Assembly: GCA_041748175.1 (NCBI GenBank)
Contig: JBGTDU010000018.1
Span: 37,896 to 101,895 of the forward strand
Origin: JAHEJB01 sp041748175
Lineage (GTDB): Bacteria; Bacteroidota; Rhodothermia; Rhodothermales; Rubricoccaceae
DNA: 64,000 nucleotides
Reading direction: 5' to 3'
Within the stretch, counting starts at the first letter, position 1. Each line of letters begins with the position of its first letter. A program made the translations under genes and the position numbers. Under the pieces are notes generated by a model. It worked only from the letters and a program-made list of their open reading frames with translations, was not told the origin of the DNA and searched no databases. Below, piece by piece: positions 1-9,608 of the stretch.

Positions 1-494
1 CCGGCGTGAGCACCATGCAATTCCTGAAAACCGCGGTGAACTCGATTCGGGCGCACCGGGGGCTTGAGGATATGAACGTGGCCGAGTTCCTCCGCCTGAT
101 GCGCGAGAAAGCCGATTTCGTCAACCTCGACCACGGCCTGATGACGCGCGCGGTCAACGAAGGATTCTCCGGCGGTGAGAAGAAACGCGCCGAGATTTTC
201 CAGATGGCGATGCTCGATCCGCAGCTGGCTATCCTCGACGAAACCGACTCCGGCCTCGACATCGATGCCCTACGCATCGTGGCCGATGGCGTCAATAAAA
301 TGTGTGATGGAAACCGCTCGTTCCTCATCATAACCCACTACCAGCGACTGCTGAATTTCATCGTCCCCGACTTCGTCCATGTTCTTCTGGATGGCCGCAT
401 CGTAAAATCCGGCGGCAAGGAATTGGCGTTTGAAATGGAGGAGAAGGGCTACGACTGGATCAAGGAAGAAAATGGCGCTGAGCTTGTAGCCTGA
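1..494 (+). CDS. sufC: SufC, Fe-S assembly ABC ATPase (5' end cut off by window)
   Basis: SufC is the cytosolic ATPase of the SufBCD scaffold that builds Fe-S clusters. The reading frame is open from the first bases of the window, so about 90 N-terminal residues, including the Walker A loop, lie upstream. Visible are the ABC signature FSGGEKKRAEIFQMA (about 165-210), Walker B with the catalytic acid in LAILDETDSGLD (about 226-262) and the H-loop histidine in IITHY (about 330). GGEKKR with DETDSGLD is typical of SufC rather than of transport ATPases. sufD follows 92 bases downstream in the same direction, so this is the tail of a suf operon with sufB presumably upstream. Confidence 0.95.
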   Translation, partial: GVSTMQFLKTAVNSIRAHRGLEDMNVAEFLRLMREKADFVNLDHGLMTRAVNEGFSGGEKKRAEIFQMAMLDPQLAILDETDSGLDIDALRIVADGVNKMCDGNRSFLIITHYQRLLNFIVPDFVHVLLDGRIVKSGGKELAFEMEEKGYDWIKEENGAELVA

Positions 495-586
495 GAAAGG
501 GAGAATGAAAGAATGGGGGAATGGGAGATTTCACTCTCCTTCCTCTTCCTCTTCCTCTCCCCCTCTCTTCCATTCCCGGACACCAA

Positions 587-1903
587 ATGTCAATGACTGA
601 CACAAAGAGAGATCTCTACCACGAAGCGCTGGCCGAATACGATCGGGTGTTCAGCGGCGATGGTGCCCCTCGCCCATTTGCCGAGCTCCGGCGACGTGGC
701 CGCGATGCGTTCGAGATCCTCGGCATCCCAACGAAGAAGAACGAGGCCTGGAAATACACCGACATCCAGCGTGCGCTCCCAAGCGAAGTGTCATTCGGCG
801 GCCGACGCGAACTGCGCATCAACTCCGATGACGTTGCCACGCACGCGATTCCGGGACTCGACGCGCGCACCATCGTCGTCGTGAACGGCGTCTTTCAACC
901 TTCTCTATCTGACCTTTTCGATCTGGGCGACATCGTGATTACAAGCCTTCGCGATGCGGCGGAACTGCACCCGGAGTTGATGGAAACTCACTACGGCCGC
1001 TATGCGGATGTGAACGAAAGCGCGTTCGTGGCGCTGAACTCAGCGTTCGACCTGGACGGCGTCTTTCTGCACGTGCCAGCTGGTGTCGTTGTTGAACAGC
1101 CGATTCGCATCCTCCACGCTGTCGACGTGGAAGCGGAGTCTGTCATCCAGAGCCGCCAATTGTTTGTGTTTGGACGGAACAGCCAGGCGCGGGTAATCGA
1201 ATCGCATCACGCTCGAACGACGGCTGAGAATCAGTTCGGCAACCACGTAACGGAGATCGTGGTAGGCCAGGATGCCGTCGTCGATCACTACCGGATCGAA
1301 GACGAAGGTGACCACGCCGCGCAGGTCAACACGACCCAGATTCATCAGTCGGATCGGTCGGTTTTCACGACGGTGACATTCACGTTTGCATCGGGCCTCG
1401 TCCGAAATGACGTCAATCTTGTCGCCGACGGCGAGCATTGCGAGTCGAATATCGGCGGCCTTTACATCGCACGCGGGGATCAGCACGTCGACAACCACAC
1501 GCTTGTGGATCACCTCAAGCCAGGTTGCAACTCCAGCGAGTTGTACAAAGGCATTATCTACGACCGCGCGACGGGCGTTTTCAACGGCAAGGTGATGGTG
1601 CGCCGTGAGGCCCAACAAACGAACGCGTACCAGCAGAGCCAGGGTGTTGTCTTATCGGATGACGCTGATCATTACTCGAAGCCGGAGCTTGAGATCTACG
1701 CCGACGACGTGAAGTGTTCGCACGGTTCTACGACGGGCGAGATCGATCCGGACGCGTTGTTCTACTGCCGCGCCCGCGGAATCTCGCTCGACGACGCGCG
1801 ATCGATTCTCCTCTATGCCTTCGCCCACGATGTGGTGGAGCAAGTGAAGCTGGAACCCCTGCGCGACTGGCTCGACCTCCGCATCGGCGAGCGGCTGGAC
1901 TGA
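587..1903 (+). CDS. sufD: SufD, Fe-S cluster assembly scaffold protein
   Basis: SufD pairs with SufB and SufC to form the SufBC2D scaffold for Fe-S clusters. The protein has 438 residues from ATG 587; ATG 593 is an alternative start. The longer in-frame start at 521 would translate a low-complexity pyrimidine-rich tract (about 531-572), so I reject it. Hallmarks are EAWKYTDI (residues about 53-60), a beta-helix core, SSELYKGI (about 316), and CSHGSTTGEIDPDALFYCRA near the C-terminus, whose His is the position implicated in cluster assembly in E. coli SufD. Family assignment is secure. The gap to sufC carries no clear ribosome binding site. Confidence 0.95.
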   Translation: MSMTDTKRDLYHEALAEYDRVFSGDGAPRPFAELRRRGRDAFEILGIPTKKNEAWKYTDIQRALPSEVSFGGRRELRINSDDVATHAIPGLDARTIVVVNGVFQPSLSDLFDLGDIVITSLRDAAELHPELMETHYGRYADVNESAFVALNSAFDLDGVFLHVPAGVVVEQPIRILHAVDVEAESVIQSRQLFVFGRNSQARVIESHHARTTAENQFGNHVTEIVVGQDAVVDHYRIEDEGDHAAQVNTTQIHQSDRSVFTTVTFTFASGLVRNDVNLVADGEHCESNIGGLYIARGDQHVDNHTLVDHLKPGCNSSELYKGIIYDRATGVFNGKVMVRREAQQTNAYQQSQGVVLSDDADHYSKPELEIYADDVKCSHGSTTGEIDPDALFYCRARGISLDDARSILLYAFAHDVVEQVKLEPLRDWLDLRIGERLD

Positions 1904-1980
1904 TCGCGTTTGTATAGGGACAGGACAGGACACGCCGTGTCCCCACAAATGTGAGCCACGGCGCGCTCGGCGAGCACGTC
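1904..1980. repeat. Convergent intergenic region with palindrome
   Basis: This spacer separates the convergent sufD and flavodoxin genes. It holds a perfect palindrome GGACACG-c-CGTGTCC at 1928-1942, and at 1958-1983 a degenerate copy of the GCTCGGCGAGC...CCTACC type repeat that is intact at 47712. Either could act as a bidirectional terminator, but neither has a convincing T-tract. Confidence 0.45.
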
Positions 1981-2448
1981 CTACCACTTAGCGGAAAATG
2001 CCTCCGCAACGTTCATCGCCCACCTTTTCGAGGCATCCAGGTGCCTTGGCTTGGGCGTGCCGTCGATCTCGAGAATCTCAACAGCCGGAATCGCACCACA
2101 CGCTGACAGGGTCTCGGTTAGCTTGAAATTGGCCGTGAGATAGTCCGGGTCGTAGTCGTGGTCGCCGAGGCCGATCATCCCGAATGAAAGACCGGACAAA
2201 TCTGGCTTGACGGCCACGAGAGCATCGTAAAACTCCACGGTGTTGTCCGGGAATGTGCCCTCTGCCCATGTGCACATCACGACCACGAGCTGGCGGTAAT
2301 CGACAAGCATCTCGGGGTAGGCCTCCGCCATATCCACCACATGGCAAGTGAATCCCCCGTCGCCGAGCTGCTCGGCCACGACCTCGGCCACGGCCTCTGA
2401 GTTGCCCGTCTGCGTACCGACGAGGAGAAGGATGTCGGGGTGGGACAC
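1981..2448 (-). CDS. Flavodoxin (MioC/short-chain flavodoxin type)
   Basis: This 155-residue protein is a single flavodoxin domain, an FMN-binding cytosolic electron carrier. The phosphate-binding loop is GTQTGNSE (residues about 12-19). The two isoalloxazine-flanking loops are CTWAEGTFPDN (about 59-69) and GLGDHDYDPDYL (about 93-104). It begins with GTG at 2446-2448; no ATG lies in frame just upstream. The partner reductase is not in the window. Downstream it converges on sufD. A hairpin repeat separates it from the metalloprotease gene upstream, which runs in the same direction. The specific redox partner cannot be told from sequence. Confidence 0.88.
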   Translation of the reverse strand: MSHPDILLLVGTQTGNSEAVAEVVAEQLGDGGFTCHVVDMAEAYPEMLVDYRQLVVVMCTWAEGTFPDNTVEFYDALVAVKPDLSGLSFGMIGLGDHDYDPDYLTANFKLTETLSACGAIPAVEILEIDGTPKPRHLDASKRWAMNVAEAFSAKW

Positions 2449-2467
2449 AATAGATAAATCGTATTCC

Positions 2468-2516
2468 GTAGTGCGTAGTGAACAAAGTCACCAGAATCTT
2501 ACGCAAGACGCACTAC
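2468..2516. repeat. Inverted repeat of the GTAGTGCGT family
   Basis: GTAGTGCGT (2468-2476) pairs perfectly with ACGCACTAC (2508-2516) across a 31-base loop. It lies between the end of the metalloprotease gene and the start of the flavodoxin gene. A closely similar structure lies at 44151-44199, in the same kind of position between two same-strand genes. Confidence 0.6.
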
Positions 2517-2519
2517 GCG

Positions 2520-5036
2520 CTAGTCCTTGGGGTCCAGAATATCTTCGATCCGAACCAGCGCGTCTTCGAGATGCAGGCGCGTCGTGCGGTCGTTGCGGTA
2601 GCGCGGGAGCGTGCGCGTGATTACGGCCTTGAGATCCTGCAACTCGCCGCGCACGAGTGGCCTGATGTCTGATTGACTAACGTCGACATCCGCGATGCCG
2701 ATGTAGTACCGGAAAAAGCCGGTCGCCTCCGACGGTGAATCTTCTTCCATGAGGAACTGAAGCCGCTCGATGTGGCCGCGCTGGAGATTTCGCCGAAACG
2801 GACCGATCTCGGCGCCACCCACCAGCTCACTCCACAGGCCGCTTCGAACCTCTGAAAACAATTCCGACGCCGTAAACGAGTCCTTGCCATCTACGGCCTC
2901 GGCTTCGAGCAAACGTGCAATGCGGCTTGGATCGAGTAGGCGATTCAGGATGGATACTTGCCGCTCGCGTATCCGGTTGACCGTTCCAACCGCCTCAATC
3001 CGGCGGAGTATGTCCGGACTGAGCAGCCAGCCAGGCTCCTGCATGCCTTCTGCAAGCACGAATTCCAGTGCTTCCCGCTGCCTTTCTGGCTCGACGACCG
3101 TGTAGACTGGGCCAGATTCGTCCGCCGTCTTGTAATCGATATACACGCCGCCGATGTTGCTGCCCGCGTGATTGATGTACCGCACCCACTGGCCGACGAC
3201 GTTGTTGTAGAGCTCCTCCAGGTCGTCGTAGGGCTCAAGATCCTGCGTTCCCCACTCGGGTAACCGCTCTACGATTCGCTTGAGATTGGCGAGGCCATAT
3301 TGACCAGCAAGAACAGAATTGTCCCCGAGGTCTTCGTTCTGCGCACGGGGATCCGTCGCGACAACGGCTTCCATCACAAAACGAAGACGCGGATCATCGA
3401 CAGCGCGCCGCGCAATCGCGCTTGTCAGCTGCTTTTCGGAGTCGGTGCCCGTATTCGGGAAGAGCCGATATCCCCATTCGATGGCGTGGATGTCGTACTC
3501 GCCGATGTCTGGCGTGAAGCGACGAACGCCGTCGCCTGGCTGCGCGACGTAGTTGAACCGCGCGTAATCCATAATGGAAGGCGCGGTGCCGTGCGCATCC
3601 GTGTACGTACGCGAGCGTAGCGAATCGACGGGCACCGAACTGGACGAGTAGAAATTGTGCCGGAGACCAATCGTGTGGCCGACCTCGTGAGCCGAAACGA
3701 AACGGATCAGCTCTCCCATCACGTTCTCGTCAAACTCGACGCCGCGTGCCTCCGGGTTGGCGGCGGCCGTTTGGATGAAGTACCAGTTCCGCAGCAGGTT
3801 CATGATGTTGTGGTACCAGTTGATGTCGCTCTCGAGGATCTCGCCGCTTCGCGGATCGTGCACGTGCGGCCCGCTGGCATTCTGGATGTCGGAAGCGAAA
3901 TACCGGATGACCGAGTAGCGCACATCTTCAGGGCTGAACTCCGGGTCCTCCTGGGGCGTCGGCGCATCGCGCGCGATGATGGCGTTACTGAACCCGGCGG
4001 CCTCAAAAGCAGGCAGCCAATCTTCAACGCCTTGCTTGAGATACGGAATCCAACGCTCCGGCGTGGCTGGGTCGATGTAGTACACGATCGGTTCGACGGG
4101 GTCGACCACCTCTCCCCTTGCATAGGCCTCCGGATCACTTGGCTCAAGTCGCCAACGGGTCACGTAGGTTCGCTCGTCGGCCTCCTGGGCATCGGACCCG
4201 TAGTCGGTTTGGCTCAAAGCAAAGAAACCAACCCGCTGATCGAACAGGCGCGGCTGCATCGGCTCCTCCGGAAGGAGAATCATCGAATGGTTCATCTCCA
4301 CCGAAATCGTTCCCGTCGATCCGTTGGACGGTGGTTCCTGAGCTTCGTACGTCTGCACGACACGAACTTCAACGTTCTCGGGATAGCTTGCTGCGCGCGC
4401 GATGAACGACCGATCTGTGTCCATCCGCCGGACCTTGTATTCCTCGCGCGTATCCTGGGGCAAGCCAAGGAGCGGCGTGTCCTTCGAGTAGAGGTCGGTC
4501 ACGTCTATGACGACGCCCGTCGTGTCGTTGGCAGTCGTCGTGGTGTCCGTTGCGTACGCCGCGATGTCGAAGCTGGCAATGATGGGTTCGAACGATGAAT
4601 TGCGGACGGCCTGGTAAACGGGCAGCGAATCGCTTGCGACGATGTTATGGCTCACGGTTCGAAGGAAAATGCGCCGGGCGTGCCGCTCCCACCGGACGAC
4701 TTGCGTGTTCGATTTTTGTCCGCCGTAGGCGAGGTCTTCGGCGGCCCTGGCAATCCGCGAGACGAGGAGCATTTCTCGGCCTAGCAACGAATCGGGTACC
4801 TCGAAGAGCACTTTTGCTCCGTCGTCAAACCAGTGAACGGTAAAGAGCCCTTCGTCGGTCTCGGCCTCGTCGGTTACCACTTCATCGTAAGGTTTGATGC
4901 CGTCGTCCTCACCGTTATCCGAGTTGCTTCCATCTGCGGCCTCGGGCGGCGTGCTGGTTTGGCGTGACCCTGAGCAGGCCGAGAAGACAAGCAGTGACGA
5001 AAGGCTGAGCGAGGCCAGCGTGCGTAGCAAAGGCAT
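2520..5036 (-). CDS. Zinc-dependent metalloprotease lipoprotein (DUF5117/DUF4953 type)
   Basis: This is an 838-residue secreted metalloprotease of the Bacteroidota-type family usually annotated with DUF5117, DUF5118 and DUF4953 domains. The N-terminus is a lipoprotein signal with lipobox SAC (Cys21), followed by an acidic, Ser/Asp-rich linker. The zinc site is SAHEVGHTIGLRHNF (about residues 446-460), an extended metzincin-like HExxHxxGxxH motif. SIMDYARFNYVAQPGDG downstream fits the Met-turn region. It is likely anchored to the outer or inner membrane facing the periplasm or surface. The physiological substrate is unknown. Confidence 0.88.
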   Translation of the reverse strand: MPLLRTLASLSLSSLLVFSACSGSRQTSTPPEAADGSNSDNGEDDGIKPYDEVVTDEAETDEGLFTVHWFDDGAKVLFEVPDSLLGREMLLVSRIARAAEDLAYGGQKSNTQVVRWERHARRIFLRTVSHNIVASDSLPVYQAVRNSSFEPIIASFDIAAYATDTTTTANDTTGVVIDVTDLYSKDTPLLGLPQDTREEYKVRRMDTDRSFIARAASYPENVEVRVVQTYEAQEPPSNGSTGTISVEMNHSMILLPEEPMQPRLFDQRVGFFALSQTDYGSDAQEADERTYVTRWRLEPSDPEAYARGEVVDPVEPIVYYIDPATPERWIPYLKQGVEDWLPAFEAAGFSNAIIARDAPTPQEDPEFSPEDVRYSVIRYFASDIQNASGPHVHDPRSGEILESDINWYHNIMNLLRNWYFIQTAAANPEARGVEFDENVMGELIRFVSAHEVGHTIGLRHNFYSSSSVPVDSLRSRTYTDAHGTAPSIMDYARFNYVAQPGDGVRRFTPDIGEYDIHAIEWGYRLFPNTGTDSEKQLTSAIARRAVDDPRLRFVMEAVVATDPRAQNEDLGDNSVLAGQYGLANLKRIVERLPEWGTQDLEPYDDLEELYNNVVGQWVRYINHAGSNIGGVYIDYKTADESGPVYTVVEPERQREALEFVLAEGMQEPGWLLSPDILRRIEAVGTVNRIRERQVSILNRLLDPSRIARLLEAEAVDGKDSFTASELFSEVRSGLWSELVGGAEIGPFRRNLQRGHIERLQFLMEEDSPSEATGFFRYYIGIADVDVSQSDIRPLVRGELQDLKAVITRTLPRYRNDRTTRLHLEDALVRIEDILDPKD

Positions 5037-5072
5037 TCAGAAAGGCGATGGGTGAAAGGGAACGGCGCACCG

Positions 5073-5861
5073 CTATGGCAACGTCTCGAACGTCCAGCTG
5101 AGCACATACGCTGACTCAACCGGGTGTGCTAAAATAGCAGCAGAGGCGTCACCTCCGCCAAGTAGCGCCTCGGCCTCAAGCACCGTATCGCCATCAAGCG
5201 AGACGGAGACGATGCCCGGCACGTACCGAACTCCCACGCGGTGTGCATATTCGTTTGGTGGGAATGGCGGCAGGACGGCCCGGGCAAGCTCGCTGGGGAA
5301 GGATCCCTCGTCTCCCAGAAAGACAACGAGCGCGTTTCCAGCGTTTCCCTTAAGAGACAACTCGACGCGCAGCAGTGAAGGCATGCGCCTTCCTGGTTGA
5401 GCAGGTTCGCCAGCGATTTCGAACCCTACGTCTCCGCCGCCATCCTGAAAACGAAAGACAAACTCCGTTTCAAAACCGACACCTACCCCGTTTCCGACGG
5501 CGTATCCGATTACACCCCGATCTTCCTGTCCGTTGACCCGAACGACCCGCGATTCGTCGCCAAGGTAGGCGCCCGAGGTCGTCGCGCGCTCGGCAGCCTC
5601 CAACTCCTCACGTGTCGTCGCACGAAGCATCGAAAGCTCCGCAACACTTACCATCTCGAACGCGGCCGCGCCAACGACCGATATGTCCCCTTCGCTAATC
5701 AGATCGGTCGGCATATTCGCAATTCCGGGGATGATCACGGAGTCACGCCCACCGACAGGATCTGCCGTGGCCTGCGACGAAACCGGCTTGGGGGCGCACC
5801 CCGCGCCGAGACCGAAGGCTCCCAGGACTATTAAGGCCAGCATGGCGAACAGACAATTCAT
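5073..5861 (-). CDS. Hypothetical lipoprotein
   Basis: No family was recognised. The 262-residue product starts best at the ATG at 5859-5861, because this places a lipoprotein signal at the N-terminus with LGAGC as lipobox; a start 81 bases upstream would bury it. The mature part has an AAFEMVSVAELSML segment, then a beta-rich region including RVVRVNGQEDRGVIGYAVGN and ending VLSWTFETLP. It lies 64 bases downstream of the plug-protein gene on the same strand and may be cotranscribed with it, so an envelope role is possible but unproven. Confidence 0.7.
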   Translation of the reverse strand: MNCLFAMLALIVLGAFGLGAGCAPKPVSSQATADPVGGRDSVIIPGIANMPTDLISEGDISVVGAAAFEMVSVAELSMLRATTREELEAAERATTSGAYLGDESRVVRVNGQEDRGVIGYAVGNGVGVGFETEFVFRFQDGGGDVGFEIAGEPAQPGRRMPSLLRVELSLKGNAGNALVVFLGDEGSFPSELARAVLPPFPPNEYAHRVGVRYVPGIVSVSLDGDTVLEAEALLGGGDASAAILAHPVESAYVLSWTFETLP

Positions 5862-5925
5862 GGCGAATGTGGAAGGATGCGTGCGGGGAACGGCTGGCAG
5901 AACACGCGTCGTGCTCTTGACAAGT

Positions 5926-7245
5926 TTATTGCACCAAGGCACTGCGGAAAGCTATCAGCCTGTCTGTTCGGCGGGTCGGGTCGAAAACGTAGATGAGTGC
6001 CGTGTAGAGATTTTGCTGTGCGACGATGTTTTGGTTCGATGTCGCCGCGGAGCCATCCACCGCATAGTTGTAGAGATACAGGCCTTGTTTGAGGAGTAGT
6101 GAGCCTTCATATTGGCCCGTCTCCGGCACCCACGTTAGGGAGTTCTGCGGGTCGACTTGCCAGTTATTGAAAGCGCCCGTTACGATGACGGAGCCCACAG
6201 CCTGCTGCTCGTTTTCAGGCACGTAGCGAAACTCAACCGAAACATATTCCGCCTGAGTGGACGAGGGGCCGCCGTCCAGATAAACTTCATCTATAACGGG
6301 CTGGCCCGTCAGGGCAGCCTCGTTGGACTCGCTTCCAAAACGGGCATAGTCGAGATCTAGCCGGGCGGCAAACGGCGACGTAGAGAAATCAACGCCCGAT
6401 ATCTGAGGTCCAACTTGCAGCAGGCCCAGATTGACCTCATAAAGTTGCTCGTCGGCCTCAAACGCCTGGCCTCGCGGCAGGTAGAATTGCATCTGCGCCA
6501 AATCAATGACGGATGGCTCGGGTGCGCATCGCGTTTGCTCAAACCTGCCGTTGCGCACGAAGCAGGCCGCGTAGTCGAACGCCTGTACGCCATCCAACGT
6601 AGGTCCAGGCTCGACTTGAACAACGGGGTGCAGGAGAGATCCGCTCGTCGATAGCCCAGAGCGAAACGCGATGGCAATCTCAGCCGCATCCTCGCTGACA
6701 TAGAATGCGCGCTCGAATAGAGGCTGGTCTTCATAGCCCTGTTTGGCCACGCGTATGATGTAATTACCGCTCGTTAGAAAGCCAATGTTGTCGTTGGGGA
6801 ATTGGTAGCTGTAATGGACGTACCGAACCTCTGTGGCCGCCGAGATTTCGTAGCGCCGGATGTCGTCGCTCAAGAACGACCGAAGAAACTCGGACGGCAG
6901 GAGATCGCGCCTCCACGAGCGATCCGCGTGGTAGAAGTAGACGGAGAGCGGGCCGCCCGACCCTTCCTCAAGAATGTCGAAGGCGAGCGTGAGCGTACCG
7001 CCGGAATTGAGCGAAGCGATGGGCAGCGAGGACTCATCGCCCGTCCGGAACAGCTGAATCGTCTTCACCTCGTCGGCCGTTCGAGCGAGCGGGAACCGAT
7101 TCGAAGCGCCTCTCGAATCATAGAAATCGGAATCAACATTCTCCGCCACGCCATCTTCGGCCAATTCCTCCGCACTGACGCATCCCCCTAGCCACAGCAT
7201 TGCCATGGCCGCAGGAATGGCGAAGATTCGAAGGGCGAGTATCAA
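5926..7245 (-). CDS. Type IX secretion system plug protein (DUF5103 family)
   Basis: This 439-residue lipoprotein (lipobox LGGC, Cys22) matches the DUF5103 architecture. An N-terminal beta-sandwich includes VKTIQLFRTGDESSLP and FLSDDIRRYEIS. A middle domain contains SGNYIIRVAKQGYED. The C-terminal domain carries VIVTGAFNNWQVDP, GLYLYNYAV and ends ALIYVFDPTRRTDRLIAFR. In the known family, the plug seals the lateral gate side of the SprA translocon, so this suggests the organism has a T9SS. The other core genes (sprA, gldKLMN) are not in the window. Assignment is by remembered family motifs, not a search. Confidence 0.82.
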   Translation of the reverse strand: MILALRIFAIPAAMAMLWLGGCVSAEELAEDGVAENVDSDFYDSRGASNRFPLARTADEVKTIQLFRTGDESSLPIASLNSGGTLTLAFDILEEGSGGPLSVYFYHADRSWRRDLLPSEFLRSFLSDDIRRYEISAATEVRYVHYSYQFPNDNIGFLTSGNYIIRVAKQGYEDQPLFERAFYVSEDAAEIAIAFRSGLSTSGSLLHPVVQVEPGPTLDGVQAFDYAACFVRNGRFEQTRCAPEPSVIDLAQMQFYLPRGQAFEADEQLYEVNLGLLQVGPQISGVDFSTSPFAARLDLDYARFGSESNEAALTGQPVIDEVYLDGGPSSTQAEYVSVEFRYVPENEQQAVGSVIVTGAFNNWQVDPQNSLTWVPETGQYEGSLLLKQGLYLYNYAVDGSAATSNQNIVAQQNLYTALIYVFDPTRRTDRLIAFRSALVQ

Positions 7246-7319
7246 AAGATTTGGCGTGAATCGCAGAAGATAGACGCCAGACGGAGTTGTAGAAAGGCGG
7301 GAGGATTGCGATTCGGTCC

Positions 7320-9590
7320 TTATTCCTCTCGATCAAGAAACCAGCTGGCTTTGGCCTTCAAATCTTCCATGAGGAGCGCTGGTCCGCTGGCGTTCGCCTC
7401 GCGGTAAGAAATCGCGGCCGCCCCGGCATAGTCGAGCGCTGATGCGTAATCGCCTGCGCTATCGGCATAAAGGGCGAGCAGAGCGAGACGCGCTTGCTCA
7501 ACAATCTGGCGCTGATTGTCGCTCTCCCAGGCACCCAAATTGTTCGCCGTCGGAAGTTGGCGGATTGCGCGCAGGGCCCCCCGTGCGTCACCCAAACGGT
7601 TTCGGTAGGCAGCGGCGAAGAACCACAACGCGGGCTCGTCTTCGGCCAAAGCCTCCAGCTTTTCGGCCCGCTCAAGCTCATCACCTGGTGCCAAGACGGC
7701 GCGTAGTCCGTCGGGGGAAAGGCCCCGTCGTAACAGAAGCACGGTTTTGGCGTCACGGGCGTACGGTGGTAGTCTTCGGAAGGCCTCGGCGTACGCTGCG
7801 GCGGCATTGGCCGAATCCAACTGGCTCTTGTAAAGGTCGCCAAGGACGCCGACAAGAAGGATGTCGGTTTCCTCCGCGATCTCTCCACTGCGCAAGAGAA
7901 CCCTGGTTTCTAGCACCGTCGTAGGCTCCAACACATTTCCCCCGGATCCAATGAGATGCCGTGCCCACCCAGCGAGCGCCGGGGCAAAGGTTGAGTCCGC
8001 TTCGATAGCGCCCTCGTAGAACCGCAGCGCCTCGGCAACGTCACCCCGCTCTTCGGCTTCAACGGCCCTTCGGGTCAATCGAACAACGCGAGGAAGGTGA
8101 TGGGGACAGTATCGCTCGAATAGCGACGGCTGAGCAAACCTCCACATCGCGATCGCGACGGCCTCCGAATCGGGTTGAAGTGTTCGCAGTTCAGCTTCCC
8201 ACGCGGAAGCCAGCTCGTCCAGCGGGTGGCCAAAAGCCTCCCTAAAATCGGCCGTCCTGTACGCCAACCGCATCTTCTCCGCACCAAACCGATCCAGCAG
8301 ATACCCCGCAAACGCACCAGACGTCGTGTAGGACACGGCTCCTCTGCCCGTCCAGAACCCAAGCGGATTCATAGCATGAGCGACGGCTTCCGCTGGATCG
8401 GCATTAAGGTGCCCAAGCCCCGCCTGATTCGACTCCAGTGAGGCCGCAACCTGATACCGCGGTTCCGGCAAACCATCGGGCGGCTCGACCGCAACAGCCA
8501 GGCCTTCCACCAGACCCACTGCAAGGGAGGCGTGAAGCACTGGCATCCCGAACTCCCGTGCAAAGACGTGTGCAAGCTCGTGGCCATAGTGATCGGGCGT
8601 GAATTCCTCGGCGAGCATGTGGATCTGCGGCGACGGGAGCCAGACCGGGGTTACGCTTGTCGTCCTCGAACCAATAAGAGCGGCCCGCGTGTCCCCGTCC
8701 GGGTAGAGGTAGACGTGGATGCTCTCGGCGACATTGACACCCAGTTGCTCGCGCAGCTGCTCGTAGCGATAAATGTGCTCGTCGCTGATCCAGCTTAGTT
8801 CAGACTCGGTCAGTGAACCAGCCTGGTAGTGGATGACGGCGCTGCCCAGGTCTAGCTCGATGCCAAGCGCACGCTCAATGTGCCCTGCGGACGTATTGAT
8901 CCCCAGTGGCACGGAAAACGCGTAGATCAACGCAATTACCACCGTCACGAAGGCCCACGTCCCAACATTTCGCCTTTGTGCTCCGTCGTGGCCCCTTCCG
9001 TCCTTTCTTCTCAGCCAGAGGCCTAACATCATTAGCCAAATTGCCCACAGAATCGTCAGTCCACGAAAGACAAAAAGTCCCGGGCGCACGGCGAGTTCTT
9101 CGTCGTAAATCGGGCCGAGGATGCCGCCAAAAACATGGTTGTAGGTGTAGAGTTGCGGATGGAGAAGCAGGTCGAATGCTACGGGAATGGTTGCAATCAG
9201 CGATCCGGCGATCACAAACCACACGCGTCGCCAGCGCTTCGTCGCGCCGGTCAGCGCGTAAGCGAGTGACACAGCCAGCACGACGCTCGGAATCGTGTAG
9301 AGAATGAAGAGGGCGCAACCGAGAACGTATCCGCAGTTCGCCCGCCAGACCAACGTTGCCGTCAGAAGCGCCCACGGGATAAGCAACAAGCCAAGCTGCG
9401 CGATCAGCACGCGCCGAAGTGAATCTCCACTCCTAAACAGCCCGGTTGCCGACAAGCCCCCGATAAAAAAGCTGGCCGTGGCCACCACCGTTGCGGCCTC
9501 CACGTGAAGAAGACCGAACAGGGGCGACGGCCATAGCGCAAGACCGAGAGCCGCGTAAAGCAGCGCAGGAACGCGAAGTCGCGGCAACAC
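7320..9590 (-). CDS. Multi-spanning membrane protein with gluzincin-like peptidase domain and TPRs
   Basis: This 756-residue protein has three parts. Residues about 5-230 contain roughly seven hydrophobic membrane segments. Residues about 240-500 form a peptidase-MA-like domain with the zinc motif GHELAHVFAREFG (about 335-347) and a downstream acidic helix, LAVGLVEGLAVAVE, whose Glu is a plausible third ligand. From about 520 there are TPR-like helices (DVAEALRFYEGAIEADSTF and later pairs). The likely picture is a membrane-anchored metallopeptidase with a protein-interaction tail. The substrate is unknown, and I recognise no named family with this exact order. Confidence 0.7.
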   Translation of the reverse strand: MLPRLRVPALLYAALGLALWPSPLFGLLHVEAATVVATASFFIGGLSATGLFRSGDSLRRVLIAQLGLLLIPWALLTATLVWRANCGYVLGCALFILYTIPSVVLAVSLAYALTGATKRWRRVWFVIAGSLIATIPVAFDLLLHPQLYTYNHVFGGILGPIYDEELAVRPGLFVFRGLTILWAIWLMMLGLWLRRKDGRGHDGAQRRNVGTWAFVTVVIALIYAFSVPLGINTSAGHIERALGIELDLGSAVIHYQAGSLTESELSWISDEHIYRYEQLREQLGVNVAESIHVYLYPDGDTRAALIGSRTTSVTPVWLPSPQIHMLAEEFTPDHYGHELAHVFAREFGMPVLHASLAVGLVEGLAVAVEPPDGLPEPRYQVAASLESNQAGLGHLNADPAEAVAHAMNPLGFWTGRGAVSYTTSGAFAGYLLDRFGAEKMRLAYRTADFREAFGHPLDELASAWEAELRTLQPDSEAVAIAMWRFAQPSLFERYCPHHLPRVVRLTRRAVEAEERGDVAEALRFYEGAIEADSTFAPALAGWARHLIGSGGNVLEPTTVLETRVLLRSGEIAEETDILLVGVLGDLYKSQLDSANAAAAYAEAFRRLPPYARDAKTVLLLRRGLSPDGLRAVLAPGDELERAEKLEALAEDEPALWFFAAAYRNRLGDARGALRAIRQLPTANNLGAWESDNQRQIVEQARLALLALYADSAGDYASALDYAGAAAISYREANASGPALLMEDLKAKASWFLDREE

Positions 9591-9608
9591 TAGCAGATTC
9601 CCTAAGGC

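Noticed and set aside
521..586. A longer N-terminus for SufD from ATG 521
   Set aside because: The added residues would be a Leu/Pro run from a pyrimidine-rich tract and are absent from the family.
3657..4598. A 313-codon plus-strand frame opposite the metalloprotease
   Set aside because: The minus-strand protein has a signal peptide and a zinc site; the plus-strand frame has neither and no conserved motif.
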